This document shows positions 46,401 to 58,195 of a DNA stretch of 64,000 nt, one piece after another. The first letter of the stretch is position 1, and each line of letters opens with the position of its first letter. The notes below the pieces were generated by a model. It was given only the letters and a program-made list of their open reading frames with translations, did not search any database and had not been told where the DNA came from. The DNA comes from Syngnathus acus (lineage: Eukaryota > Chordata > Actinopteri > Syngnathiformes > Syngnathidae), in NCBI RefSeq assembly GCF_901709675.1, contig NC_051092.1, positions 11,800,491-11,864,490 on the forward strand, given 5' to 3'. The position numbers were made by a program, and so were the translations under genes.

Positions 46401-49400
46401 GATGTTCGTGTGTCTGCATGTTTGTCAACAAAGCAGTCGGGAGCACAGTAAACGTAAAATGTTTACAAGCTTCAAATAAAACCCAATAAAATTGGTCACA
46501 GTTGAAGAGCAGTTTGTAAGTGACTTATTCAATGACAGCTGCTTTCAATGTAGACCTCTCCGTATTGCCAGCCCTCATTTTGGCAGATGTCAAAACCCAC
46601 AGAAAAATGTTGTTAATTTGTATTAAAGTAAATTCATGGGTATGGTGAAGGCAATCAGATCTGCTGTCCGTGCTGATGAGGTGTCACGAGAAATTCTATA
46701 CTGTATTTTTCAGAAGATGTTAAAAATGCTTTCACAATATTACACTGAATAGAAATCAGCAACACCGCTGCTACAAGGTGTTTAACACTTGCTAACAAGA
46801 AATCTGACATTTCTTGATACGCAAAAGTATTTTATCAATGATGGGAATTTTCATGCGTCAAACTACAACAAGCAGCTCATCATCTCGCATGAAAAATTCC
46901 TATCCAGTATGTCATATCTTTGCCGTTTTCCGCTGTCGTATCGGACTGTCTGGTCAGGCGTCAGCATATCAAATCACCAGGATGAAGAGTGCGTATGTTC
47001 TGTTAACACACTCGCGTGAATGAAACCATCTGCACGGCATTAGAGCGACAGTCTGTAGCCTTTTTCTGCGGATGTATGAAAACACACACCAGCCGGCCAC
47101 TCTAATCTGACTCAGTCTGCTTTTGCTGTTTATTATTTCAAGCCGAAATGGAAACGTGCAGTAACTGGACTTGCGCTGGACTGACAACTGCAATGACAAT
47201 TCCACCGAATGTTGAAGATGAGGTGTCCAGCAGCACTGCCAACAATTAAGCTTATACCATAAAAAAATAAATGAAGATGTGAGGTAGTACCTCAGCTACT
47301 GGTCTCTCTGCGGGAAACCTTAAGGGAGAAGTAAATGTGAAAGTCATCGTAACAATCTTTTTGTATATTGTTTTAGCCTAACTCCTGCCGAAATATTTTA
47401 TCTCTGAGAACAAGTGCGCCTGGAGGACAGTGGAACACCAACAGCAGCCAAAGTTCATATTTGGACTGTACTTCTGAAATGTAAATTTTCTCAACATGGG
47501 TAGCAGTTTCATCGTAAGATTTTCAAAATCTTTGGTGATAGGATTGGACGCGGTGCAATTTAGGTGTCTGTACATCTACTTTGACATCCATTCCATGAAT
47601 CCTCTTCAACCACAGCTTCTCCGTTTGTTTTTTTCCCCAATTCCCACCCACACTTTTTCACTGTAGTATCGTGCATGTTCCTGCAGTCTTTTTCTATTCC
47701 GTCCCTACAGGGACGGGCATGACCTGTGCACCCTTGAGATCATCTCTCTCTACACCAAAGCCAACACTTCTACTTCTCACAACTTGAACTAGAGGAGGTG
47801 TGCACCAGCATAATTGACAAGTGCAAATGAGCAATGCTAAGCAATTTCCGTGCTGCTGGAAATACAAATATACATGACCAGCCATCACACAGCTTAGAGA
47901 AATTCTCAGATTGGTTGATGTACATTTTCGACCTTAACAGCCAACCTTCAATTTTGTAGACAAACTAAACCATCATGCTACATTTGGTGTATTCCAACAC
48001 ATTCCTCGTAAATAAATCAGAAACTGCCTATGGACTATAATGTAGTGGAAGGAGCAACACTTTATATTGTACATTTCATACATGAAACTATCTTTTACCC
48101 TGAAGTGGTTTCCATGCGTGTTATTATTCAGCGAGCGCCTGTTTTGTAACCTCGGATATCTTGTTGCCACGGTGGCAAGTTTACACCTTTTTACAAGGCA
48201 GTACATTAAGTTATTGTATTGCTAATGCACTCGGGAACAGACACGATAACATTAGGAGAGAATTTGCCTCGAGGCGAGACAGCATGACTTGATCTCATAG
48301 TGAGATGTAAATACGTGGTAAATATGCGGGTAGTAACTAAGAGCAAGTGTGCCGGCGTGCGCTTTATGATGGCATGCAGCCCACTTAACGGATTGATGGA
48401 GTGCTCAATGTTTGCTCATAAACTTGCGGCTTTTATAGAGTCTGTATAGGCTCATAATACGAGAGAAAGTGTTCTTGTGGGAATTGAAACACTCGCAACT
48501 CTTGGTGCAATTCGTCGTATCAGTTTTACAGCAATAGTAACTCAATAATGATGACTTTGGAACTTGACCAAAATTTACTGGAAAGAAAATCCTATTAACC
48601 CTCCCCATACATCTACAGTCCACTCAGAACTTCAGGTCATTGTTTTACTATTATTGTTCCTTTGTAAAGATGGCACAAAATACTAAAATTAGCACTACAT
48701 CCCAGTTTTTTTATTGTCATTTAAGTGCATGTTAGAGAATATACATGCTAATGTTTTACATTGCATCATTTTGGATATGCTTTATCCTAAAATCAAACTC
48801 TACAAAGAATAGTAGTTTTTTTCTTTAAATGAGAAAATGGGCCTGTAAACATTCTTAATGCATTCAGGCCTCATTATAAAGTAAAATATGAAAACGCACC
48901 TCGGCTGTGTTCAAATAATTTCAGTGGTGTCCAAGATCAACAAATAAAGTACACGCGTCAAATGGAAGGCCTTCCAGAAAAATGTACTGCATCATTATCA
49001 ATCTTTTCACTTTGACTGGAAAGAAAAAGTCAGTGTGTCTGGCACAGTAAGAAAATATAAGCTGACGCCAACGTGCTTGTGTGTCAGTGGGAGAGTGGGA
49101 GAATTTTTCAAGTTTAATAGTGCCGTCGAAAAAAGGCGTAAGAGTTTGTCAGCTGCTTCGATGTGCTGAGAGTACTGATTGTTTGGATCACAATGACCTA
49201 ATAAATAACACGTAATGCGAACTTCATGAGAGTGGACTAAAGGCTTGCCTACTTTCCAGAATCATAAAAAAGACATGTAGTGGCATACACCTTTTCATAA
49301 TGTTTGTAAACAAAGGTACACACCATCATAAGGTTGTTTTTGTTCTTTGACTTGAGAGCTTAAATTTCAAATACGAACACCATATATGGTGGCAGTATAC

Positions 49401-49775
49401 TCAACTCACTTAACAACAAGCAGCAGTTTATGGAGCTGATTAATTCGACTCCAACTTAAAGTTTACTAACAAAACATAAAGCAAAGATAATTACATCTGA
49501 AATTTCTTAAACAATTTCATCACTTTAAGCCTTTAAGTATGCTAGCTAAATGTCAACAGTTATGGGAAAATGTCATTGATACGCGAACACATAGCATCTA
49601 TGTGGTCGGGGTAGAACGCTTTCAGGCAACGGACATTTGAACACAACCGGTGCAGTACATTTAGTCAGACAATATAACAATAATCACAGGCATATATTTT
49701 TTATCCTCTGCAAAGAATAACTAATACGAGCTCATTGAATCACAGAGATTTTGAAACTGTTCTTTTGTGTATGAC
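37480..49775. other. Intergenic, part 2
   Basis: No gene seen. 43126-43180 resembles a decayed SINE head (GTGGCGACATGGTGGAGTAAA then GGTTAGCATG). 45356-45386 resembles a reversed SINE tail. A short near-palindrome, TTGCCAC-G-GTGGCAA, lies at 48164-48178. Reading frames of up to 139 codons (for example 42391-42810 on the minus strand) have no recognisable domain. Confidence 0.55.
43126..43180 (+). mobile_element. Possible SINE head (tRNA-like part) fragment
   Basis: GTGGCGACATGGTGGAGTAAAGGTTAGCATGTATGCC resembles the GCGGCACGGTGG...GGTTAGCAC...GCCTCACA head of the common fish SINE-like family, with the A-box region. The B box and body are not recognisable. Confidence 0.4.
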
Positions 49776-49790
49776 TGTATTGTACTGCCC

Positions 49791-49861
49791 GACGACTGCT
49801 TGGATAGGCTCCAGCACGCCCGCGACCCCCATGGGGACAAGCGATATAGAAAATGGATGGG
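49791..49861 (+). mobile_element. 5'-truncated SINE-like insertion with 15-bp target duplication
   Basis: The 71-base insert contains GGATAGGCTCCAGCACGCCC, GCGACCCCCATGGGGACAAG and AAAATGGATGGG, the 3' end of the GGAT-tailed family. It is flanked by TGTATTGTACTGCCC (49776-49790) and TGTATTATACTGCCC (49862-49876), one mismatch in 15. Truncation at the 5' end with a target duplication is typical of LINE-driven retrotransposition. Confidence 0.85.
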
Positions 49862-49870
49862 TGTATTATA

Positions 49871-49884
49871 CTGCCCCCTAGTGG
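49871..49884 (-). promoter_or_regulatory. Perfect CTCF core motif, minus orientation
   Basis: CTGCCCCCTAGTGG reads CCACTAGGGGGCAG on the minus strand, identical to the intron 11 site. It overlaps the right-hand target duplication of the adjacent SINE-like insertion, so the site predates that insertion. It points towards the intron 11 motif (convergent). Confidence 0.5.
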
Positions 49885-49889
49885 CCAAG

Positions 49890-50591
49890 TCATGCACGAC
49901 AGAAGCCGCTGTGATAAACATTTATCACAATTAAACTTGTGTTTTTGCGGTGTAGAAGCCATTCATTTAACTCGTAAAGATAATTTGACATTTGAGTGTT
50001 TTGAGTTCCGAGCATGGTCATGATTTTTCTCAAGGCACCACTGCATTGAAAATAAGCTAGTCATTTTGAACTTTGCAAAATGAAAAAGAAATAAACACTC
50101 ATAGTCATTGTTGTGTAAATGTGGACTCAATCAATGCATCTTTAAAAAAAAAAAAAAAGTTATATAATAATGTCGAGAAGCACTGTGTCATTTATTCCCC
50201 GTCTTTTGCAGTGTTATGGAAGGCGAGTGTGGGAGCTAATTGGGCCTTAAGATGCTAAGTAGAAACGTGCTGTCGGCCAGCTTCCAGCGCAGTCTGTCAC
50301 TAGCATGCACAGTAAATGGGATTTAAGTGGTTGTTGAGGTTGCACTGCCATCGAACAATCCTTCTTGGTCAATGTCTGCACATATTTGTCTCTCACTGGA
50401 GCCTCTTTGTTGGAGAAGCAGACGCTATCTGGTCTCGACCAATGTGGTACTGCTTAGCTGGAAGAAATTCCTGAGATTGGAGTGGAGAAGTTTTGTGCAC
50501 TATTGCTCCCTTCATACGACATTACAGTGAATTTATCACCAAGGATGCAATCCAGACCCACTTGCCAAAGGTGAAGGCAATGTAGAGACAG

Positions 50592-50674
<83 letters not shown>

Positions 50675-53600
50675 GTATATATATATATATATATATGTAT
50701 ATGTATATATATGTCTGTGTGTGTGTGTGTAAGAGTTATAAATATATGTTACATGTTAATATAAAGTTATAAATATATATAATATATATAATATACTATT
50801 GCAAGTCATGTTGCATCAGATTCACAATTGATAGAAAAATGTGAATATTAAGCCATTATTTTAAGTCAAGCCATGGTGTTTGTTGGTGTGTCGTGTCGTT
50901 AGCCCTTCTGTTAAATTGCTGATGAGCACATTTGCACTCTATAAGGAGCCTTTGATGGCTTGAAATACATCCCATTAATCTTAATGTGTTTGTTTCTGGG
51001 TTGCTACATTTAAGAATTTTTGAACCACTGTCCTTATATTGTTCTTGTCCATGTGGTTGTCCTTAATCCCACTATTTCTGGATCATTCTTCATCCATGTT
51101 GCAACAATGCTTTCCATCTGGATGCTATTATTTCCTCTTCATCCTGTAGCTTCTATCATAATTTTTCCCTATTTCAACAGTTTACCAAGAGCCATGCGTA
51201 AGTTCAGTTGACAAAGCCATCATTGATGAACATGCCTGTGCACGCTATCACACTGACCAAACATTCATTCCAAAGTGGCACTTGAACATGTGAATCTTTA
51301 TCCATCTGAACGATGCTGAAGGACAAAGCCTACAAGCCATCATTTGGTACTTGCTTAACTTGCCAAATAATCTGTCTCGGCCCTCACTTAAGACATCCCA
51401 ATTAGTCAAACGAGTCATTAATTTTTAGCAGGGTGTTATTAAGATAAAGTTAATGAAGGTAAGGCTAATTAAGTCACGATGAATTGATGTGTCTGGGGAA
51501 CCATTAGCACGTTATCTACTGCTGTTATCACACACTTGTCCGCTTTTACTGAAATACTTCAAAACTTTGTGTCGCTGACTTTGATGAAAGTTAATTTATC
51601 CATCTTCAAAACACTTTTAGACATAATGGCTGTTCTTGATTAGTTTTTTTTTTCAAGGTTTAGTGCTATGCAGATTATTATGCAAAGAAACATAATGCGT
51701 GCCCCTGAAGTTTCTATGGTGTTCCCAGAAAGTGAGCGAGAGAAAGTAAAGCAACAAAACACCCTAGAACACCAAAACTCGCATCATGACAAGTTCTGCT
51801 GCGAACAGTACGGAATTCAGATTAAACCCTTATTCGTCATCTAATTAGAGGCCATCAAAATGTCTCCAGATGAGTGAACAGTTTGTTTCTGCCCTATGAC
51901 ATCACATGGAACAACAAAACACAAACTTTTTACAGCAGCATAATTCATAAAAATCTATAAAGAACTATATTAAAGGGATGTACTAGTTGAACTATAAATC
52001 TGTCCAATATGGCACTAAAAATGGTTGCAGTTGACAAGGCATGCAGAACAAGTCAATTCTCATAAAGTAGACAGGGATAGTTATTGCAATTATATCTTTT
52101 GTAAAATGTTATGTCAATCTGAAATTAGCGTTTATGATGCCACATTACAAGTTATGGGCCAGAATCAGATTCTAACCATATGTTGACCATGACATAAATA
52201 TCCCAGTCTTGCAATTACAACTCTAAAATACATTTTAAAATGCAGGTATTTTTCCTTCCAACACACTTTGTAGGTACATTAGTAAACGTTGAGTAAATAA
52301 TTTTCTAAATTCCAACATCCTGATGCTGAGACATTTTTTTAGAGACATGCAGAATTTGTGAAAACAAGATTTTCCAAGTAATTCCTAAATATGAAACAAC
52401 ATCTATTGTGTTCTGAGATATCTTAAGATTTTACAAAGTACATGTGCCTATGCTAAAAAAATTCTTAGCATCCATTTCGCATGCTTCTTGGGCCACATCA
52501 AACTCATTCATAATCTGTCTTTAGGGATTGATTTTCTCGGACAACTTTATCTGCCAGGGTGTCATAAACGATTCAATGGCCTGGAGTAGATTTGTCTTTG
52601 TTTGGGGAAAACCCTTTCAAGTGTGCCATTATTTGTCACTCACCCAAACCACTTATTAAGCTAACCACCTTCCTGAGGGAGAACAGGAATTAGACAGGCC
52701 GATGATATGATTTGATATTTTTTTGTGCGGCGCTAAATAATCACTTGTGGTCAACAGCTTCCCGACGAAAAGAGAACGAGAACTCGCATAATTGGGATGC
52801 TATTGACAAAAAAAAAAGTTGTTGGAGCTTTCACAACTTTGCCAATGAGTTTTTTTTTTCATTTAGCGGTAGCCCAGCGTAACACAATGCATCACATACC
52901 ACAGAGAGACCGACGGAACTTAAGATAGTTTAGTGATTTCAGTTTGGGGTAATTACTTAATTTAGCAATGTAGCAGACATTATGTTCTTAATTATGTGTT
53001 GTTCTTTATTCACATCAAATCAGTTCACACTGTCCTTATTAGCCAGTGTCACGTCTGGAAGAACAACAAAAATATTCATCTGTGGTGAGTGGTGTGTATA
53101 CTAGAAACATCCTTTGTGGAGCGGAAAAACTGTTGCAGATGGGTGGCTTGGAATATAACTGAATATGGACCAATAAGAACTTTAATCAACTACATGAACT
53201 CATTTTTATTGACTCAGATATCCATATGGCTATCGAGACCAATGTCAAGAATGTACTCCTTGTATGTAACTTTACTCTATTTGATTTTGGCTTTCTTGTT
53301 TTTATTTACCAGTAGCTTGTAAACAAATTGCTTGTGCCTGTAACACCGACATGTCTCCTCGAGTATCTGTTTTTGCAAGATTTTTTTTCTAATCCTAACA
53401 GTACAAAACAAAAAACAAAAAAAATGAGATTCAATAAACTATTATGATCTTTCCTTGTCATGGAACAAATAACGAAAGGCTTATATTAAGTGCATTCAAT
53501 TTCAACAGATTTTCAACTTTGATATAGTTCCTGCAAGTCCGAATGAGAATTATTCTGGAGGATGTGATCGATTTGATTTTGATGGATTGCATCATGATGC

Positions 53601-56600
53601 AGTTGCCTGAATCAAATAGACTTGCCAGGAGGTTTGGTACTTTTATTTGTGGTGATCATGAGCTGTTGGGTCAGAGCTGTGGAGTGTGGGTCATACACCA
53701 GAATAGAAAAGCTCCGGATGTCGGTGTGGTTGACTTTGCTTTCTTTTGTTTGGGTTTTGAGTGCAAAGCGGCAGTATTATTACGTGTCTGCTCAGTGGAA
53801 ACAAAGGTTCCCTTCATGTTTGTTCACCCGTAGGTCACTTAAGACTCTTTGGGTGCCATAATGAGGCACCCAAGCAAAACAAGCTAAATGCTTTGATGTA
53901 GAGATTTGGGAAGGGAATTGTAAGTGAGACTGGAGGAGTGTAGTTTGAGAAGCTTTAGGCAACTTCTCATTTTCAACATCTTTAGATGAACCACCCAAAG
54001 TACATCAAATTAAATCGTTTTTTCTGATATTGCATTTTTGGACTATGAGTTGAGGATTGTTTTTTTTTTATCCAACATGGGGGACTGCAATTCCTACATA
54101 GACAATAGGGACATCGCTGTGGTTGTTTGAGCTCAGGCCCAAACAACTGTTGCTGTGATCTGATCTTTCAACTTTGTCTCAAGTAGAGGAAGTGGCTGTT
54201 ATACGGGTCAATGTGGGCTGAAAAATAACTGCTTTCTAGTCTAATTTCAGTCAAAACATGCCTCTCGCCTCAGGTAATGCTGGTCATATCCATCCCCCAC
54301 TCTTCACCGCTACCAACCCTATGAGGCTCAGTACAATTCGTCGAGGCTATACGTATTTCCCAAATTGGAGTTAAAAGGGGCTTTGAATGCTTTCCCAATG
54401 CTTACTTTGAAGTGTACCGTTTTTCTCTTTAAATCCTAAAATGTATCCTGTCAAACATGATATGTTGGGAAAAGTGAACCTCAGATTTAACTTTCATGAC
54501 GAGTTATTGCACAACACATGGTCAGTTCAGCACCTCCGTTTTTGTTTTTTGTATGAAAGTGAAGTTTGTTCATAATTTCATTCTGAATCATGGATTTTCA
54601 TTTTTCATTGAGGTGTTTATAAACATAATGAAAGACTCTATTTTGTGTTTTATGCAGTCATTTTATGTCTGGTCTGTGTTTTTATTCCGAACTCAAGCGG
54701 ACAGCGACCAACCTCTACATTTGGTCCCAGGTCAATAGTTCAGATTAAGGCATTCACACTTGACCCAAATAATGTCCTAGCACAGCTATCATATTGTTTA
54801 ACTATGCGAACAAAGTCTTAGTGATATAAGTAGTAAAACATAACAGTGTGGTGGCTATTTGACGCTTGGGCTGCCCGAGCTTTCCTTTGGCTTTGTTTTG
54901 TCCAGTTACACATGACGGAACAAGGGTGCACAAATATTAGTGGGTCTATATGTGAGTCAAGGTTGTGGGTGAGGGTATAAATCTTGACGGAAGACTCCAG
55001 CAACATACATCCCCTTCTGTTTTGACCTTGCCTCAACACCGGGAGCCGCATTAAAAAAGATGACCGCGAATCGATGGATCGTGGCCCTGAGACTCCACGG
55101 CTCTCGACAAGGTCAATCTTCTCCATCATTAGCTGTCGAAACATATGACGTTTAAAGGCTCTGTGGGTGCTGATTAGGTGCGATTACAATTCACGGAGAA
55201 GGACATTGAGTCGTTAGGAATTCGTACACATGAGACTATACATAATAAACATGTCAACAAATAATAAACATGGTGACAGATTGCTTGATAAGAGAAAATG
55301 AACATTGCTTGCTATTATTAACATGCCAGTAGATGTGCATGAAATTGTCTCTTAATCTTAGACTGAATTTGGAGTGACGTTAGATTATGAGTGAGAATGG
55401 AGACTCGTTAGCTACTGTGTGTCTTGCCACTGTGACCACAATGTTGAGGGAGGGCGGGGGGTTGTAGCCAGTCACGTTTGCTGAAGAGCAAATGTTATGT
55501 CTACTTCTCAAAGGAATATCATTACTTAGAACAGCTCTGGTTTTTAGAACTTTATGATTCATTTCCACCCACTGTTTCCAAACATTTTTTCTGCTTCACA
55601 CCCAGAGTTAAATATGCCTGCTGGAGTAAAACTCCAAGAGAATGAACAAGACATTGAGACATGGCAAGTAGAGTGGCGACGAATGAAGCACTTTCCTACT
55701 GAGTTACAGCATTTATTTTAAAAGGTCAGACTCTCATTTGTGAATGGGCACATTAGTCAAGTATTGCGACATGACATAATTTGCATTTCATTTCAAAGCA
55801 TTACAGAAGCACTGGCATCATTAGTGTGACATAAATCCACGAGTTTTATGTTAATTTACATACAATAGGAAACAGACTAACAAATATTAGCATGGCTAAA
55901 CTAAAGACTTGCAAATATTAGTTTACTTCTCTGACTGCCTTCTTGATATTGTCGATCAACTCTATATGTGTGAGTGACACTGGTTAAGGCGACAAACCAG
56001 AAGGTCAGGCCAGTATGCGCAACATGAGCAGAATAGTTTGAGATTGTTTTTAAATTGCGTGGGCTCAAGAAACATTATACAATAATGTGATGAAAAATAG
56101 AACATACAGTATCTGCTTTGCCACAATCGGAAAGGGTTTGCCAATTTCCTATTACTCCATCGACATATTTTCATATTATTGATGGAGTTGGATCGAGAAC
56201 GGTTGGAATGTCTCCTGAAAGGATAACTGCTGTCTTTAAAGCCCACAGAATGGAAAGTAGAGCCAGTCTGCGGGTACTGGCGCGACCGCCGGAGTCAGAA
56301 AAGAAAAGCTTGTGTGTGTGTTTTTGTTGATATCAGGCAGCCCCAGCGATTGAAATATGGATGGATGATGCTTGTTCATGTCCTGCAATCATACAAATGC
56401 TGACATTGTGGATGGCTTTTGTTCCTGTACCTTCACTCGCTATCATGGAGCATGAGGTGGCCATGACGAGGGTGTGGTTAGTTCGGCGTTGGAGCTGAAA
56501 CAGTTCAGCATTGGCAGTAATTAATTTATGGCTCTGAGGTCTTTGCTGCGTTTCCATCCATTTTTTATTACGAAACAGTAAATAACCAACAGAGCGTGGT

Positions 56601-57030
56601 TTATGTAGTCATGAATTGTGCATGTGCCACTCTTGCGTGTCGTCTCAAATTGAAGAGCTGGCATGGAAGAGTGTGCCGCTATTTGTTTGAACGACCGAAA
56701 TGTCAGATACGTTATGGCTTTGTTTTGCCCCAGTTTGCCGCAAAAGCCACATAGCACTAAGATGCGCGTGTTTCTCTTGTCGCATGTTGTCAAAAATGCC
56801 TGGGGCGAGCTGGTCAGGACTGGGAATGGTTTGCATTTTCCAAGGAGTAAACATGCGCTCCTTTTTCATCTGGGCCTGCACACACAGCTGTCTTCCATCA
56901 CAGTAGGTTTGCATAAGGAAATAATGCAACGTATATACATCATTGCTCACTTTGTTCATTTTTCTTGTTTACAATTGCGATCGATAGTATCCACAAATGG
57001 CCACAAATACAGAATATTTGCCATTTCGCG
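49890..57030. other. Intergenic, part 3
   Basis: No gene recognised. 51385-51530 is rich in TAAT cores and GATA-type words and may be regulatory. The remaining sequence is AT-rich and featureless to the eye apart from the AT/GT array. Confidence 0.55.
50592..50731. repeat. (AT)n with (GT)n tail
   Basis: About 120 bases of alternating TA with scattered G interruptions, ending in eight GT units. Likely polymorphic and able to extrude a cruciform. Confidence 0.95.
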
Positions 57031-57040
57031 TGTTAAAAAT

Positions 57041-57161
57041 GGATGGATGGATGGATGGATGGATGGATGGATGGATGGATGGATGGATGGATGGATGGAT
57101 GGATGGATGGATGGATTGGGTGGATGGACGGACGGACGGACGGACGGACGGACGGACGGAC
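57041..57161. repeat. Compound microsatellite (GGAT)19 then (GGAC)9
   Basis: A pure GGAT run (57041-57116) is followed by a nine-base interruption and a pure GGAC run (57126-57161). The two units differ by one transition, and the GGAC block creates a CpG every four bases. Long reading frames across it (WMDG or SIHP repeats) are artefacts. Confidence 0.97.
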
Positions 57162-57518
57162 GGATGCAATCTTTGATCATGTTGCTATTCTGTGTAAAAT
57201 GCCCTGACACAGAATAAAGGCGTGAAAATGATCTGGCAATTTTTCAACATTTTGCAAGGAGAATTAAAGTAACAGAGCTCTTTTCTGCAAAAATCCAAAC
57301 ACCATATCTAATCCAACTTTGCTTTTTAAACAGAATCCTTTTGAGATTCATGGACATTAGCTTTGTGAAGCAGATACTTTGTCGGACCGAGACAACATGG
57401 CTAAAGAAGTAAATATCACAATATCATGTTAAACTTCACCTCTCCATGCATACTCTTATACAATCAGATACTACACAATAAATCGCCATGTCCACTTCAT
57501 CTCAGGGCTTGTGCAAGT

Positions 57519-57630
57519 CATCCATCCATCTTCTGCACTGCTTAGCCTCATTAGAACGTCGGTATGCTGGAGTCTATCCCGCTTTGAGTGAGCGAAGGGG
57601 TAGACCTTAAACTGGTCGTCGGCCAATTGG
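57519..57630 (-). mobile_element. SINE-like repeat fragment, minus orientation
   Basis: TCCATCCATCTTCTGCACTG, then GCTGGAGTCTATCCCGC and GGGGTAGACCTTAAACTGGTCGTCGGCCAATT follow the reversed order of the GGAT-tailed SINE-like family. Diverged. Confidence 0.65.
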
Positions 57631-57806
57631 AGCTTGTGTAAGCCAATGCTTGAAAAGTGGGATAAAGGTACAAAGTGTAGTGGAATTTTTGCAATGCTGA
57701 AATTGTTTCTTGAGAGTGCCTTTCTTTCTTTATCTTCAGTCGTCTGATTCGTAGCAAAAAATGTACATGCCAAATTAGGTCTAAACAATATAACACTTGT
57801 TGGGAT

Positions 57807-57836
57807 ATGCGTTAAATTTAAGGTAATTTAACGCAT
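57807..57836. repeat. Perfect 12-bp inverted repeat (6-base loop)
   Basis: ATGCGTTAAATT (57807-57818) and AATTTAACGCAT (57825-57836) are exact reverse complements separated by TAAGGT. It lies directly before the 52-bp minisatellite. Confidence 0.9.
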
Positions 57837-58143
57837 GTTTGGGTATGGCCCAACAATCACACACTAATGTTTTCAAAATAACGTTCGAAGCTATGTGCGG
57901 CGTGATCACACACTTCTGTCAGAACAATATTCATTCGCAAAGCTGTGTGGCATAACAATCTCACACTTGTGTTGTCAAAATAATCATCTTCAGAGCTGTG
58001 TGTGGCATAATCCAACGGTCATATAATCAAAATAATCATTTTCCAAGCTATGTGTGGCGGAACAATCCCACGCTCATGTACTAAAAATAATAATTTCCAA
58101 AGCTATGTGTTACACGGCAATCACATGTTGATGTACGTGACCT
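57837..58143 (+). repeat. Degenerate minisatellite, unit about 52-55 bp, nearly six copies
   Basis: Unit starts (AGCTRTGTG) lie at 57889, 57941, 57994, 58046 and 58101, with an earlier copy from about 57837. Each unit carries GGCATAACAATC, CACACTYATGT, then CAAAATAATCATTTTCCA. Spacings are 52, 53, 52 and 55. The copies are clearly homologous but diverged, so the array is old. No family recognised. Confidence 0.85.
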
Positions 58144-58195
58144 TGAGACCGAAACACAGTTGCACAGTTACACACTTACACAAATAAGAAATTAA

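Noticed and set aside
47699-47716. 8-bp hairpin CCGTCCCT/AGGGACGG
   Set aside because: Short, with a two-base loop and no T-run or gene end nearby. Hairpins of this size occur by chance in 64 kb.
56663-57217. A 184-codon plus-strand frame and minus-strand frames with WMDG or SIHP repeats
   Set aside because: Their length comes from the GGAT/GGAC arrays, which lack stops. The non-repeat part has no recognisable domain or splice context.
57837-58143. CRISPR-like spaced repeats
   Set aside because: The copies are contiguous diverged tandem units without unique spacers, in a vertebrate genome.
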